From Chromohalobacter nigrandesensis (GTDB lineage Bacteria > Pseudomonadota > Gammaproteobacteria > Pseudomonadales > Halomonadaceae), in the NCBI RefSeq assembly GCF_023061285.1, contig NZ_JAKGAM010000015.1:1-64000 (forward strand): a stretch of DNA of 64,000 nt, given 5' to 3'. The notes under the pieces were generated by a model. That model was not told the origin of the DNA, did not search any database, and saw only the letters and a list, made by a program, of their open reading frames with translations. This document shows, piece by piece, positions 38,252 to 50,382 of this stretch (position 1 is the first letter of the stretch; each line of letters begins with the position of its first letter). The translations under genes and the position numbers were made by a program.

Positions 38252-39367
38252 ATGCTTAGAGTCGGTTTTGTCGGTTGGCGGGGAATGGTGGGGTCCGTCC
38301 TCATGCAGCGCATGCACGAGGATGGCGATTTCGCCGGCCTCGAGCCAGTGTTCTTCACCACGTCCCAGGTGGGTCAGCCGGGCCCCGACATCGGGGTCGA
38401 GGTACCGCCCCTCAAGGACGCACATGATCTGGAAACGCTCAAGACGCTCGATGTGATCGTGAGCACTCAGGGTGGCGATTACACCGAGAAGGTCTACCAG
38501 CCCCTGCGTGAAGCGGGCTGGCAGGGCTATTGGATCGACGCCGCCAGTACGCTGCGTATGGCGGACGAGGCGACGATCGTGCTCGATCCGGTCAACCGTC
38601 ATGTCATCGAACGCAGTCTCGCCAACGGCGGCAAGACGTTCGTAGGCGGCAACTGCACCGTCAGCCTGATGCTGCTGGGCCTGGGGGGCTTGTTCGAGGC
38701 CAACATGGTGGAGTGGATGACCTCCATGACCTACCAGGCCGCGTCCGGCTCGGGCGCCAAGCACATGCGCGAGCTGCTTTCCCAGATGGGGGCCCTGCAC
38801 GGTGCTGCAGCATCCTCGCTGGCGGATCCGGGCAGTGCGATCCTGGATATCGACCGTCAGGTGACGCAGGCCATGCGTGGCGGCGATTTTCCCACCGAGC
38901 AGTTCGGTGAGCCGCTGGCCGGCAGCCTGTTGCCGTGGATCGACAAGGCGATGGAAAACGGCCAGAGCAAGGAAGAGTGGAAAGGCGGTGTCGAGAGTAA
39001 CAAGATTCTCGCTACCGGCGATTCACCGATCCCCATCGACGGTTTGTGTGTGCGTATCGGGGCGATGCGTTCGCATAGCCAGGCATTCACCATTAAGCTC
39101 AAGCAGGATGTGCCGCTTGACGAGATCGAAGACCGTCTGGCCAAGCACAACCAGTGGGCGAAGGTGATTCCCAACGACAAGGACGCGACCTTGCAACGCC
39201 TGGCACCGGCGGCCGCCACCGGCACGCTGGATGTCCCGGTGGGGCGCCTGCGCAAACTGGCCATGGGCGGCGAATACCTCTCCGCCTTTTCGGTGGGCGA
39301 CCAATTGCTGTGGGGGGCCGCCGAGCCGCTCAAGCGGATGCTAGGCATTCTCCGCGAGCAGCGCTGA
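38252..39367 (+). CDS. asd: Aspartate-semialdehyde dehydrogenase
   Basis: Asd reduces aspartyl phosphate to aspartate semialdehyde for lysine, methionine, threonine and diaminopimelate synthesis. The 371-residue product has the NADP-binding start [18 protein letters not shown], the catalytic cysteine in [12 protein letters not shown] (about residue 135) and the catalytic-histidine region [16 protein letters not shown]. It is the gram-negative form of about 370 residues. It follows leuB and ends at a strong terminator shared with the convergent aceA. Confidence 0.97.
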   Translation: MLRVGFVGWRGMVGSVLMQRMHEDGDFAGLEPVFFTTSQVGQPGPDIGVEVPPLKDAHDLETLKTLDVIVSTQGGDYTEKVYQPLREAGWQGYWIDAASTLRMADEATIVLDPVNRHVIERSLANGGKTFVGGNCTVSLMLLGLGGLFEANMVEWMTSMTYQAASGSGAKHMRELLSQMGALHGAAASSLADPGSAILDIDRQVTQAMRGGDFPTEQFGEPLAGSLLPWIDKAMENGQSKEEWKGGVESNKILATGDSPIPIDGLCVRIGAMRSHSQAFTIKLKQDVPLDEIEDRLAKHNQWAKVIPNDKDATLQRLAPAAATGTLDVPVGRLRKLAMGGEYLSAFSVGDQLLWGAAEPLKRMLGILREQR

Positions 39368-39404
39368 ACCGCACGCCTTGTAACGGCACACATGAAAAAA
39401 CAAT

Positions 39405-39437
39405 ACCAAGGGCGCCGCATGGCGCCCTTGGTGTTTT
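39405..39437. terminator. Terminator between asd and aceA
   Basis: A 12-bp stem (39405-39416 with 39421-39432) with a GCAT loop is followed by GTTTT on the plus strand and preceded by an A-rich run, so it can serve both convergent genes. Confidence 0.9.
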
Positions 39438-39476
39438 GTGGGGTTCGTTTCCCGGGGTTGGTGTGTGAGGTTAGCG

Positions 39477-40787
39477 CTAGAATTGCGACTCTTCGGTGGA
39501 GCCCTTGAGTGCGGTCACCAATGATACGCCGCCTTGGATGATGTTGGTCATGTCGTCGAAATAGCCGGTACCGACTTCCTGCTGGTGGGCGACGAAGGTG
39601 TAGCCGCGCTCGGCCGCTTCGAATTCCGGCTGCTGGACCTTCTCGACATAATGCTTCATGCCTTCGCCTTGGGCATAGGCATGGGCGAGATCGAACATGT
39701 TGTACCACATGTTGTGAATGCCGGCTAAGGTGATGAACTGGTAGGTGTAGCCCATCTCGGCCAGGGCTTTCTGGAAGCCGGCGATCTCGGCGTCGTCTAG
39801 ATTCTTCTTCCAGTTGAACGACGGCGAGCAGTTGTAGGCCAGCAACTGATCGGGGTATTCGCGGTGGATCGCATCGGCGAAACGCTTGGCCTCGTCAAGG
39901 TCCGGCTTGGCGGTTTCGCACCAGATTATGTCCGCGAAGGGCGCGTAGGCCAGGCCTCGAGCGATGGCCTGATCGAGCCCGGCGTTGACCCGGTAGAAGC
40001 CCTCGGCGGTGCGTTCACCGGTAATGAAGGGTTTGTCGTAGTCATCCACGTCGGCGGTAATCAGGTTGGCGGCATTGGCATCGGTGCGTGCGATGACCAG
40101 AGTGGAAGTGCCCGCTACATCGGCTGCCAGGCGTGCGGCGACCAGCTTCTGCACGGCTTCCTGGGTCGGCACCAGCACCTTGCCGCCCATGTGGCCGCAT
40201 TTCTTGACTGCGGCGAGCTGATCCTCGAAATGCACGCCGCTGGCGCCGGCGCGGATCATCGCCGTCATCAGCTCAAAAGCGTTGAGCACGCCGCCGAACC
40301 CGGCCTCGGCATCGGCGACGATGGGCGCGAAGTAATCGACGAAGTCTTTATCGTCGGGGTTGGCGCCTTTTTGCCACTGAATCTGATCGGCGCGGCGGAA
40401 GCTATTGTTGATGCGCTCGACGACCTTGGGCACCGAATCCACCGGGTAGAGCGACTGGTCGGGGTACATCGACAGGTAGCTGTTGTTGTCGGCCGCGACC
40501 TGCCAGCCCGAGAGGTAGATCGCCTCGATACCCGCCTTTACCTGTTGCATGGCCTGGCCGCCGGTCAGCGCACCGAGACAGTTGACGTAGCCCTTGCGGG
40601 CCTCGCCGTTGACCAGGCGCCAGAGCTTTTCGGCGCCTAGCGTGGCGAGCGTATTCGCTTCATTGACGCTGCCGCGAAGCCTGACCACTTCCTCGGCGCT
40701 ATACGGACGCGTGACGTCCTTCCAGCGCGGGTTCTCTTGCCAATCCTTTTCCAATGCGGCGATTTGCTGTTCGCGTGTCTGGGACAT
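39477..40787 (-). CDS. aceA: Isocitrate lyase
   Basis: AceA splits isocitrate to glyoxylate and succinate, the first glyoxylate-shunt step needed for growth on acetate and fatty acids. The 436-residue product has the catalytic signature KKCGHMGGK (about residues 191-199), the [16 protein letters not shown] region and [17 protein letters not shown]. The start at 40787 follows AAGAGG and gives [16 protein letters not shown], as in the E. coli-type enzyme. A longer upstream frame is not supported. A AAAC-N4-GTTT dyad lies 121 bp upstream. No aceB or aceK is adjacent. Confidence 0.97.
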   Translation of the reverse strand: MSQTREQQIAALEKDWQENPRWKDVTRPYSAEEVVRLRGSVNEANTLATLGAEKLWRLVNGEARKGYVNCLGALTGGQAMQQVKAGIEAIYLSGWQVAADNNSYLSMYPDQSLYPVDSVPKVVERINNSFRRADQIQWQKGANPDDKDFVDYFAPIVADAEAGFGGVLNAFELMTAMIRAGASGVHFEDQLAAVKKCGHMGGKVLVPTQEAVQKLVAARLAADVAGTSTLVIARTDANAANLITADVDDYDKPFITGERTAEGFYRVNAGLDQAIARGLAYAPFADIIWCETAKPDLDEAKRFADAIHREYPDQLLAYNCSPSFNWKKNLDDAEIAGFQKALAEMGYTYQFITLAGIHNMWYNMFDLAHAYAQGEGMKHYVEKVQQPEFEAAERGYTFVAHQQEVGTGYFDDMTNIIQGGVSLVTALKGSTEESQF

Positions 40788-40907
40788 GTCACTTGCCTCT
40801 TGGTCGTCGTGAGCGTTCAGAGCGTGCCCGATAGGGCATTTCACGTTCAGCCGAAGTGCGATCATTTCCGCTGCGCTACGCGGTATGACGCGGATATTGC
40901 GCTGCAG

Positions 40908-40923
40908 TAAAACAAGCGTTTTA
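40908..40923. promoter_or_regulatory. AAAC-N4-GTTT dyad upstream of aceA
   Basis: The 16-bp sequence TAAAACAAGCGTTTTA has perfect 6-bp arms around a 4-bp spacer, 121 bp before the aceA start. The core matches the AAAC-N2-4-GTTT centre of the PsrA consensus, but the outer bases are A/T rather than C/G. A better match lies before the acyl-CoA dehydrogenase at 58696. Confidence 0.4.
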
Positions 40924-41005
40924 ACTTCGGCTTTACGAAAAATATGACGCACACAAGCGAGGCGAACAATTGCTAGTTAGGCGCAGGAAGCGTTGTAGTT
41001 TGACG

Positions 41006-41035
41006 ACATGACGCCTGAATCACGCGGCGTCATGT
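41006..41035. repeat. 10-bp perfect inverted repeat upstream of aceA
   Basis: ACATGACGCC (41006-41015) is inverted as GGCGTCATGT (41026-41035) with a 10-nt loop. It is followed by AGTGTTTTT on the plus strand, which looks like a terminator, yet no plus-strand gene lies upstream. On the minus strand it lies 54 bp after the GNAT stop, so it may end the roxA-GNAT transcript inefficiently. Confidence 0.55.
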
Positions 41036-41088
41036 AGTGTTTTTCCGAGAGGTGAGAAAGGCCCGAGACAACTTATTGAAAAAGCAGG

Positions 41089-41514
41089 TTATTGAAAATG
41101 CAGGCTCATATGGTAGTGCGGGATATTGGCATCGAGGAATTCATCACCATGGGCGATAAAGCCTAGACGTTCGTAGAAGGGGATCGCGTAGGTCTGTGCA
41201 TCCAGATGCACGACGTGGTGGCCGGCTTCGCGGGCCGCCACCAGCGTCGCTTCCATCAGATACAGGCCAAGCCCCTGGCCGCGCGCTTCCTCGAGAATCG
41301 CCACGCGTCCGATATGGCCGTCCGGCAAGAGGCGCGCCGTGCCCACGGCGCGGTCATCGACATGCAGCAAGAAATGCAGACACTGCGGGTCGCGGCCATC
41401 CCATTCTTCCGCCTGGGGGACGCTTTGCTCCTCGATGAATACGACCTTGCGGATCGCGCCGCACGCCGAGCCCAGCGTCTGCCAATCGCCGCTGGTGACC
41501 TGCCACTCACTCAT
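41089..41514 (-). CDS. GNAT family N-acetyltransferase
   Basis: The 141-residue product is a single GNAT domain of the ElaA/YjcF type. It has VFIEEQSVPQAEEWDGRDPQ near the N-terminus, the acetyl-CoA-binding motif with GRVAILEEARGQGLGLYLM (about residues 69-87) and the C-terminal YERLGFIAHGDEFLDANIPHYHM, quoted as YERLGFIAHGDEFLDANIPH. The substrate is unknown. Its start at 41514 lies inside the end of roxA (8-bp overlap), indicating translational coupling. The same roxA-GNAT pair is recalled from Pseudomonas next to purB. Confidence 0.88.
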   Translation of the reverse strand: MSEWQVTSGDWQTLGSACGAIRKVVFIEEQSVPQAEEWDGRDPQCLHFLLHVDDRAVGTARLLPDGHIGRVAILEEARGQGLGLYLMEATLVAAREAGHHVVHLDAQTYAIPFYERLGFIAHGDEFLDANIPHYHMSLHFQ

Positions 41515-42715
41515 CGCCGTTGTCCTGAGTTTCGTCTTCCTGCGTCTCGTCTTGCCAGTGGAGGCTGCCACGATTGACCAGCTCGGCGAGCAGTGTCAGG
41601 GCCTGATCGTCCAGGTGTGTGGCCAGCGTGGCGGCATGCAGTGGCGTGGTGTCGGCCAGCAGACGCGCGAGCCCTGACGGGCAGGCATGGCCGTCGCCAT
41701 CCGCGAACAGCGTGGTGTGGCCGTTATCTTCATGAAACGCGAAGCGCGAGCCCAGGGCACGTTCCAGGTAGCGCCCTTGTGCCAGCGCCTCGGCGATGAC
41801 ATCGCTGCCCAGCGGCGTCTCGAGAGGCGCGAGCTGGTCGGCATACTTGGGCTGGGTCATCACCCGCCCGAACCATTGCGTCATCTGCTCAGGGTCGTCG
41901 ATCACCGAGAGCATCAAGGTGCGCAGGCGCGCGATGGCGTCGTCATCGAGACGGCCGGCGTGTTCGATGGGGCGCAGGTCCGGGTCGGTGTAGCGCGAGG
42001 TGTCAGGCTGCATTTCACCGAGATAGTCGGCGAAAGAAGTGATGATCTCGTCGGTGGACGGCGCGCGAAAGCCGATCGAATAGGTCATGCAGTTGGCGCT
42101 CTGGCTGACGCCGTGATGAGCGATGCGCGGCGGCAGATACAGCATGTCGCCGGGTTCGAGCACCCAGTCCTCGCCGGGAGTGACCTCGAAGCGTTCGAGC
42201 ATGCGCAGGTCGATGCCCGAGACGATGGGGGCATCGTCGGGCTGCTCGCCACCGAGTTGCCAGCGACGTTGACCGCTGCCCTGGAGCAGGAAGACATCAT
42301 AGCTATCGACATGCGGGCCGACACTGCCCTGGGGCGGCGCGTAGCTGACCATGACGTCGTCGAGGCGCCAGCGCGGCAGGAAGTCGAAGGCTTCGAGTAG
42401 CGCTGCTACTTCGGGCACGTAATGATCGACGGCCTGGACCAGCAGGGTCCATTCCCGGTCGGGCAGGCGTGCGAAGGTGGCATCATCGAAAGGCCCGTGG
42501 CTGACTTGCCACGGCTTGTCGGGACCATTTGCCTCGACAAGCCGGGCCTCGATGCCGTCTTCGCAGGCCAGGCCAGCGAGTTCCTCCGGTGCGAGCGGTG
42601 ACTCGAAATCGGCGAAGGCGCCGCGAATCAGCAGCGGTTTTTTCTGCCAGTAGTCATGCAGGAACTCGGCGGCGGTCAAACCGCCGAGTATCACGAGGGG
42701 CGTATCGGTTGACAT
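41507..42715 (-). CDS. roxA: Ribosomal protein uL16 3-hydroxylase (cupin, YcfD/RoxA)
   Basis: RoxA is an Fe(II)/2-oxoglutarate-dependent JmjC-type oxygenase that hydroxylates an arginine of ribosomal protein L16. The 402-residue product has the N-terminal FLHDYWQKKPLLIRGAF motif, the metal-binding HxD in GPHVDSYDVFLLQGSGQRRW and the distal histidine in PPRIAHHGVSQS. A C-terminal dimerisation/winged-helix region follows. Length is close to E. coli YcfD (373) with a longer tail. It is downstream of purB on the same strand, separated by the heptad repeat, and overlaps the GNAT gene. Confidence 0.93.
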   Translation of the reverse strand: MSTDTPLVILGGLTAAEFLHDYWQKKPLLIRGAFADFESPLAPEELAGLACEDGIEARLVEANGPDKPWQVSHGPFDDATFARLPDREWTLLVQAVDHYVPEVAALLEAFDFLPRWRLDDVMVSYAPPQGSVGPHVDSYDVFLLQGSGQRRWQLGGEQPDDAPIVSGIDLRMLERFEVTPGEDWVLEPGDMLYLPPRIAHHGVSQSANCMTYSIGFRAPSTDEIITSFADYLGEMQPDTSRYTDPDLRPIEHAGRLDDDAIARLRTLMLSVIDDPEQMTQWFGRVMTQPKYADQLAPLETPLGSDVIAEALAQGRYLERALGSRFAFHEDNGHTTLFADGDGHACPSGLARLLADTTPLHAATLATHLDDQALTLLAELVNRGSLHWQDETQEDETQDNGDE

Positions 42716-42839
42716 AAGGATCTTGGGACTCGAAAGGGATGAATGAGCAATCGGGCCATAGTGTGAAGCTCGAAGAGCCGGGCTTTGCCCGGAGCTGGAA
42801 GAAAAGACTTGATGCCTTAGGTGGCGAGTTCATGCTGCC

Positions 42840-42909
42840 TTCCAGCTTCCAGCTTCCAGCTTCCAGCTTCCAGCTTCCAGCTTCCAGCTTCCAGCTTCCA
42901 GCTTCCAGC
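42840..42909. repeat. Tandem heptanucleotide repeat (TTCCAGC)10
   Basis: Ten perfect copies of TTCCAGC end exactly where the purB stop codon begins (42910 on the minus strand). In the purB direction the unit reads GCTGGAA. Being 7 bp and without a stop codon in any of the six frames, it encodes the same seven-residue repeat (AGSWKLE on the purB strand) in all three frames. An inverted single unit lies at 42794-42800. Confidence 0.95.
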
Positions 42910-44961
<2,052 letters not shown>

Positions 44962-44965
<4 letters not shown>

Positions 44966-46116
44966 GCGGCGTTGTCTCCTTGGCGCGCGTGTCGGTTCCA
45001 TGTCTCGCGAATGACGCCGCCGCCCAGGCAGATATCATCTTCGTAGAGCACCAGCGACTGGCCCGGCGTGACGGCGCGCTGGGGATCGTCGAAGAATGCT
45101 TCGACACCGCCGTCCTCGAGTACGCGCACCTGACAGGTGACGTCCTGCTGACGGTAGCGGGTCTTGGCCTGGAGACGTGCCTGCGGTGCCGGCGGTTGTC
45201 CGGCGACCCATTCCACGGGCTCGGTGCTCAGGCTGTCGGTGTACAACAGCGGATGGTGCTTGCCCTGCACGGCGACCAGGACGTTACGTTCGAGATTCTT
45301 GGCGGCCACATACCAGGGCGCGTCGGGATGGTTGGGCAGCCCGCCGATGCCCAGGCCCTGGCGCTGGCCGAGGGTGTAATACATCAGCCCCATGTGCTCG
45401 CCGATGACCTCGCCCTCGGGCGTTTCGATCGTGCCGGGCTGCGCGGGCAGGTACTGCTTCAGGAAGTCGCCGAAGCGGCGCTCGCCGATGAAGCAGATAC
45501 CGGTGGAATCCTTCTTGCGCGCGGTGGCCAGGCCATGGCGCTCGGCGATGGCACGGACCTCGCTTTTCTCCATCTCACCGACCGGGAACAGCGTACGTGC
45601 GATGGCGACTTCCGGCACGGCGTGCAGGAAGTAGCTCTGGTCCTTGTTGGCATCCAGGCCCTTGAGCAGGCGCACGTGACCGTCGCGCTCGGCGTTGCGC
45701 ACGTAATGCCCTGTGGCGATGCGTTCGGCGCCGAGCATTTCGGCGTATTCGAGGAATACCTTGAACTTGATCTCGCGGTTGCAAAGGATATCCGGATTGG
45801 GTGTCCGGCCGGCCTTGTACTCGGCGAGAAAATGCTCGAAGACGTTATCCCAGTACTCGGCGGCGAAGTTCGCGGTGTGCAGCCGAATGCCGAGCTTGTC
45901 GCACACGGCCTGGGCGTCGGCAAGATCGTCCTTGGCAGTGCAGTACTCGGTGCCGTCGTCCTCGTCCCAGTTCTTCATGAACAGGCCTTCGACCTCGTAG
46001 CCCTGCTCCAGCAGGACGAGGGCGGTCACGGACGAGTCGACGCCGCCCGACATGCCGACGATGACTTTGCACGCGGTAGCGGCCCCCGTGGCGGAGGATT
46101 CCGTAGCGTGAGACAT
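44962..46116 (-). CDS. mnmA: tRNA-specific 2-thiouridylase MnmA
   Basis: MnmA adds sulfur to uridine 34 of tRNA-Lys, -Glu and -Gln. The 384-residue product has the PP-loop [25 protein letters not shown] (quoted as [19 protein letters not shown], about residues 21-40), the first catalytic cysteine in [12 protein letters not shown] and the second in [11 protein letters not shown], and tRNA-binding segments such as [13 protein letters not shown]. The start at 46116 is chosen because further upstream in-frame sequence has no family similarity. A consensus -10 lies 46 bp upstream on the same strand. It overlaps hflD by 4 bp. Confidence 0.97.
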
Positions 46117-46161
46117 GGTCACTCTCGAATGGGTTGAGGATGGATTGCTGTTCGGGGCGCT

Positions 46162-46167
46162 ATTATA
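46162..46167 (-). promoter_or_regulatory. Consensus -10 element upstream of mnmA
   Basis: TATAAT reads on the minus strand at 46167-46162, about 46 bp before the mnmA start. No good -35 is seen at the correct distance, so the promoter is only partly supported. Confidence 0.35.
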
Positions 46168-46223
46168 CCTGAAACTGGCTTGGTGCTTCGAGCTTGAGCC
46201 ATCAGCGCTTGTGAAGTGAGCCA

Positions 46224-46673
46224 TCAGCGGTCGTGAATCACATCGAGCGGAAACTGGCGTCCAGCGATGGCGTCGCGAATGCGCTTGAGCACCAGGGGGC
46301 TGCGCAGACGGTGCGCACGCTCCAGTGCCTCGATTTCGTCGAGCGTGAGCCAATGCGTGGCGACGATGCCGCTATCCAGCGTATTGCCCAGGTGCGCCAG
46401 GGGAATCCCCACGAAGGCGTGGCTGTGAAACGTCACCTCGTCGGGCGCGGTATACACATAAAGCCCCAGATAGCCGGTCAACGTGATGTGCCAGGCGGCT
46501 TCCTCGCGGGTTTCGCGTTCGGCGGCCTGGGTCAGGCGCTCACCGGGCTCGAGGTGGCCGGCGGGTTGGTTGAAGAGGCTGAACGGGCCGCCCTTGTCCT
46601 CCTCGACGAGGAGGTAACGGCCGGCGCGCTCGACGACGCTGGCAACGGTGACGTGCGGTGTCCAACGGCTCAT
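46224..46673 (-). CDS. nudJ: Nudix hydrolase NudJ-like
   Basis: The 149-residue product begins [22 protein letters not shown] and carries the Nudix box [23 protein letters not shown] (residues 39-61; quoted as [20 protein letters not shown]), with all metal-binding glutamates. The last glycine of the box is alanine. NudJ is a phosphatase for hydroxymethylpyrimidine pyrophosphate and nucleoside di/triphosphates. Position between rluE and mnmA is that of nudJ in E. coli. Its ATG overlaps the rluE stop as ATGA (46670-46673). Confidence 0.92.
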   Translation of the reverse strand: MSRWTPHVTVASVVERAGRYLLVEEDKGGPFSLFNQPAGHLEPGERLTQAAERETREEAAWHITLTGYLGLYVYTAPDEVTFHSHAFVGIPLAHLGNTLDSGIVATHWLTLDEIEALERAHRLRSPLVLKRIRDAIAGRQFPLDVIHDR

Positions 46674-47272
46674 CGACGACTCCGGTGGCGCCTGACCGGT
46701 GTAGAGGCCTTGCGGCGCGGAGCATGCAGGGTTTCCTTGCGCCAGTTGCCCGGCGCCAGATCGTCGAGGTGCCAGGCGCCGATGGCGACGCGAATCAGAC
46801 GCAGCGTAGGGTAGCCGACATGCGCGGTCATGCGGCGTACCTGTCGGTTGCGGCCTTCGCCGAGGACGATTTCGAGCCAGGCCGTGGGAATGGCATTGCG
46901 GTGGCGTACCGGCGGCTGGCGCGGAGCGATGCCTGCGATACCGGACGCCTCGAGGCGTCGCACCTGGGCGGGACGCGTCGGGCCATCCTTCAGCGTGATG
47001 CCGCGACGAAGTGCATGCAGGGCCGCTTCCTCGGGCTCGCCCTCGACCTGCACCCAGTAGGTCTTGGGCTGCTTGTGGCGCGGATGGCTGATGCGGTGCG
47101 CCAGGGCGCCGTCGTCAGTCAGCAGGAGCAAGCCCTCCGAGTCGTAATCGAGCCGCCCGGCGGGATAAATGCCGGGAACATCGATGACGCTGGCGAGCGT
47201 TGCCCGACCTTGCGTATCGGTAAACTGCGAGAGCATTTGATAAGGTTTATGCAGCAGATAAAGTGAACTCAT
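46670..47272 (-). CDS. rluE: 23S rRNA pseudouridine synthase RluE
   Basis: RluE makes pseudouridine 2457 in 23S rRNA. The 200-residue product lacks an S4 domain and has the catalytic aspartate in IYPAGRLDYDSEGLLLLTDDG (about residues 36-56; quoted as GRLDYDSEGLLLLTDDG), followed by KTYWVQVEGEP and the C-terminal ILGEGRNRQVRRM-type block, here VLGEGRNRQVRRMTAHVGYPT. The start at 47272 gives MSSLYLLHKPYQML. It is divergent from clpS and coupled to nudJ by a 4-bp overlap. Confidence 0.94.
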   Translation of the reverse strand: MSSLYLLHKPYQMLSQFTDTQGRATLASVIDVPGIYPAGRLDYDSEGLLLLTDDGALAHRISHPRHKQPKTYWVQVEGEPEEAALHALRRGITLKDGPTRPAQVRRLEASGIAGIAPRQPPVRHRNAIPTAWLEIVLGEGRNRQVRRMTAHVGYPTLRLIRVAIGAWHLDDLAPGNWRKETLHAPRRKASTPVRRHRSRR

Positions 47273-47558
47273 GGGCGGTCTCGGGCCTTTCGACAAGCGG
47301 CGGCTATAGGCAAAGCCTACTCCGCACGCGGGGCGCGATGCCATACTTAACGCTATCAGGCACGGGCTTTTTCATGGCGCCTACCTTGCATCCATGCCCT
47401 GCCGACCGCACATTGAATGAACCGGCGATAGGCAGCGGTGCTTGCCTTCGGGAGCGTCGTCCTGCCTATCCGGCGCGCACTTACGGACATTTCCATCTAT
47501 GTTTGAATCAGCAAGCCCATTCGTACACCGAGCGCCTGATGAGGCGGTCATCCTTGGT

Positions 47559-47894
47559 ATGACGCGACCGCCCGGCGAGGATCCCCACGAAGACCCGGAG
47601 GGCGACGTATCGGTCCAATCGGCGGACCCGGAGCTGGCCAAGCCGCCGATGTACAAGGTCGTGTTGCACAACGATGACTTCACTCCCATGGAGTTCGTCG
47701 TCGAGGTGCTGCAAACCTTCTTTGCGTTGGAGCGGGAGAAAGCCGTGCAGGTCATGCTTGTCGTGCATACGCATGGCAAGGCGACTTGCGGCATATTCAC
47801 CCGTGATATCGCGGAAACCAAATGTCATCAAGTCAATGAGTACGCACGCGAATGCCAGCATCCGTTACTGTGCGATATCGATCAGGCGGACTGA
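47559..47894 (+). CDS. clpS: ATP-dependent Clp protease adaptor ClpS
   Basis: ClpS binds proteins with N-degron residues and delivers them to ClpAP. The 111-residue core has [23 protein letters not shown] (quoted as [19 protein letters not shown]) and [19 protein letters not shown], with the substrate-pocket ND and M residues present. Start choice is uncertain: 47559 gives the usual length, while an ATG at 47499 would add 20 residues, and neither has a strong ribosome-binding site. clpA follows 111 bp downstream. bpt and aat, which create N-degrons, lie nearby. Confidence 0.93.
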   Translation: MTRPPGEDPHEDPEGDVSVQSADPELAKPPMYKVVLHNDDFTPMEFVVEVLQTFFALEREKAVQVMLVVHTHGKATCGIFTRDIAETKCHQVNEYARECQHPLLCDIDQAD

Positions 47895-48005
47895 AGCGGC
47901 ACTACTGCGTTGGATCGCGGTCCAAGGTAGCACTTGCATAACCTCCGTTTGTGCCCGATTGTGAAAGTGCCGACAGACGCCATAGGCGGCTAAAAGGGGA
48001 TTGCC

Positions 48006-50267
48006 ATGTTGAGCAAAGAACTTGAACTCACCCTAAACACGGCCTTCACCGTGGCGCGATCCAAGCGCCATGAGTTCATGACCGTGGAACATTTGCTGCT
48101 GGCGTTGTTGGACAATGCCTCTGCGGCCGATGTATTGCGAGCCTGCGGCGCCAATCTCGAAAAGCTGCGCGCCGATCTACAGGACTTCATCAATTCCACT
48201 ACCCCGTTGATTCCCGACGATCAGGAAGATCGTGAAACGCAGCCCACGCTGGGTTTTCAGCGCGTACTGCAGCGTGCCGTCTTCCATGTACAATCCTCGG
48301 GGAAATCGGAAGTCACGGGGGCCAACGTCCTGGTGGCGATCTTCTCCGAGCAGGAAAGCCAGGCCGTTTACTTCCTCAAGCAACAGAATGTGGCGCGCGT
48401 CGATGCGGTGAATTACATCGCGCATGGCATTTCCAAGGTCGCCGGACATGGCCAGTCTCCCTCCTCGCATGAAAGTGAAGAGGCCGAAGAGGCCGTGTCG
48501 GAGGGGAGCCCTCATCCGCTGACGGGCTATGCCACCAACCTCAACGAACAGGCCCGTCTGGGCAAGATCGATCCGTTGATCGGGCGCGATCACGAACTCG
48601 AGCGCGTGATTCAGATCCTCGCGCGGCGGCGCAAGAACAATCCGCTGCTGGTGGGCGAGGCGGGTGTCGGCAAGACCGCCATCGCCGAAGGGTTGGCCAA
48701 GCGGATCGTCGAGGAGGACGTCCCCGATGTGATCAGCGACGGTGTCGTCTACTCGTTGGATATGGGCACCTTGCTGGCCGGCACCAAATATCGGGGGGAC
48801 TTCGAGAAGCGGCTCAAGGGGCTGCTGGCCGAGTTGCGCAAACAGCCCAACGCGATCCTGTTCATCGACGAGATTCATACCGTGATCGGGGCCGGCGCGG
48901 CATCGGGTGGCGTCATGGATGCCTCCAATCTGCTCAAGCCGTTGTTGTCCTCGGGCGAACTGCGTTGCATCGGCTCGACTACTTTCCAGGAATATCGCGG
49001 CATCTTCGAGAAGGATCGGGCCCTGGCACGGCGCTTCCAGAAAGTCGACGTGCCCGAGCCGACGGTGGACGACACCATTCGCATCCTCAAGGGGCTGCGT
49101 GGGCGCTTCGAGGAGCATCATGCGCTCAAGTACACCGATGGGGCGCTGGATAGCGCAGTACGCCTGGCGGACCGTTATATCAACGATCGTTTCCTGCCGG
49201 ACAAAGCCATCGATGTGATCGATGAGGCGGGGGCGCATCAGCGATTGCTGCCGCCGGAAATGCGCGTCTCGACCATCGATGTCGATCAGGTCGAAGCGGT
49301 GGTCGCCTCCATCGCGCGGATTCCGCCGAAGAGTGTCTCCAATTCGGATCGCCAGCTGTTGTCGAATCTCGAGCGCGATCTCAAGATGCTGGTGTTCGGT
49401 CAGGATGAAGCTATCACCAGCCTCTCGGCGGCAATCAAGCTGTCGCGTGCCGGTCTGAAATCGCCCGACAAGCCGGTGGGGAGCTTCCTGTTCTCGGGTC
49501 CGACCGGCGTCGGCAAGACCGAGGTGGCACGCCAGTTGTCGCAGTTGATGGGCATCGAGCTGGTGCGCTTCGATATGTCCGAGTACATGGAGCGCCACAC
49601 CGTCTCGCGTCTGATCGGCGCGCCTCCTGGCTATGTGGGATACGACCAGGGCGGCTTGCTGACCGAGGCGATCACCAAGCAGCCGCATTGCGTGCTGTTG
49701 CTCGACGAGATCGAGAAGGCGCACCCCGAGGTCTTCAACCTGCTGCTGCAGGTCATGGACCATGGCCGTCTGACCGACAATAACGGTCGCGAGGCCGACT
49801 TCCGCCATGTGATCGTGGTCATGACGTCGAATGCCGGGGCCGAGCAGATTGCGCGTCGCTCCATCGGCTTCCAGACCCAGGATCACTCCACGGATGGCAT
49901 GGAAGTGTTGCGCAAGACCTTTTCACCCGAGTTCCGCAATCGCCTGGATGGCATCATCCAGTTCCACGGTCTGGAACCCTCGGTGGTGCGCAACGTGGTC
50001 GACAAGTTCCTGGTCGAACTACAGGCGCAACTCGACGAGAAACGCGTTCAACTGGACGTCGACGAATCGGCGCGAGCCTGGCTTGCCGAGGAGGGTTACG
50101 ATCCTGAAATGGGCGCGCGTCCGATGGCGCGTGTCATCCAGGAGAAGCTCAAGAAGCCGCTTGCCGAGATGATTCTGTTCGGCGATCTCGCCGAGCACGG
50201 CGGTGTGGTGCATGTCACCCTCGAGGAAGGCGAGCTTCACCTGGAGACGGAGGCGGCCGTGGCTTGA
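48006..50267 (+). CDS. clpA: ATP-dependent Clp protease ATP-binding subunit ClpA
   Basis: ClpA is the hexameric AAA+ unfoldase that feeds substrates to ClpP. The 753-residue product has an N-domain (about 1-145) to which ClpS docks, the D1 ATPase with Walker [11 protein letters not shown] and [19 protein letters not shown], and the D2 ATPase with [14 protein letters not shown] and [15 protein letters not shown]. The ClpP-binding IGF loop is present in [10 protein letters not shown] (about residue 617). AGGGG lies before the ATG. A terminator lies between its stop and convergent infA. Confidence 0.97.
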   Translation: MLSKELELTLNTAFTVARSKRHEFMTVEHLLLALLDNASAADVLRACGANLEKLRADLQDFINSTTPLIPDDQEDRETQPTLGFQRVLQRAVFHVQSSGKSEVTGANVLVAIFSEQESQAVYFLKQQNVARVDAVNYIAHGISKVAGHGQSPSSHESEEAEEAVSEGSPHPLTGYATNLNEQARLGKIDPLIGRDHELERVIQILARRRKNNPLLVGEAGVGKTAIAEGLAKRIVEEDVPDVISDGVVYSLDMGTLLAGTKYRGDFEKRLKGLLAELRKQPNAILFIDEIHTVIGAGAASGGVMDASNLLKPLLSSGELRCIGSTTFQEYRGIFEKDRALARRFQKVDVPEPTVDDTIRILKGLRGRFEEHHALKYTDGALDSAVRLADRYINDRFLPDKAIDVIDEAGAHQRLLPPEMRVSTIDVDQVEAVVASIARIPPKSVSNSDRQLLSNLERDLKMLVFGQDEAITSLSAAIKLSRAGLKSPDKPVGSFLFSGPTGVGKTEVARQLSQLMGIELVRFDMSEYMERHTVSRLIGAPPGYVGYDQGGLLTEAITKQPHCVLLLDEIEKAHPEVFNLLLQVMDHGRLTDNNGREADFRHVIVVMTSNAGAEQIARRSIGFQTQDHSTDGMEVLRKTFSPEFRNRLDGIIQFHGLEPSVVRNVVDKFLVELQAQLDEKRVQLDVDESARAWLAEEGYDPEMGARPMARVIQEKLKKPLAEMILFGDLAEHGGVVHVTLEEGELHLETEAAVA

Positions 50268-50305
50268 GGGCCCCTCTGCTCATGCCCGTAACGCCGCACG
50301 CTTCA

Positions 50306-50333
50306 CGCCCTGTCGTCATGACGGGGCGTTTTT
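50306..50333 (+). terminator. Rho-independent terminator of clpA
   Basis: A 9-bp stem with one G-U pair (50306-50314 with 50320-50328) is followed by five T residues. Confidence 0.85.
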
Positions 50334-50382
50334 CGTGGGGCGCAGTGACAGGCCAACAGCGCGAGTGCGCCGTTAGGGTGGC

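Larger units (their letters stand above)
40788..41088. other. Intergenic region upstream of aceA
   Basis: These 301 bp hold the aceA control region. Two dyads stand out, at 40908-40923 and 41006-41035, listed separately. No coding frame is supported. Confidence 0.55.

Noticed and set aside
41006-41035. Rho-independent terminator on the plus strand
   Set aside because: The hairpin and T run look right, but no plus-strand gene precedes them, so I list it only as an inverted repeat.
46117-46353. N-terminal extension of mnmA by 79 codons
   Set aside because: The added residues have no family similarity and would contain the consensus -10 element. The ATG at 46116 gives a normal MnmA.
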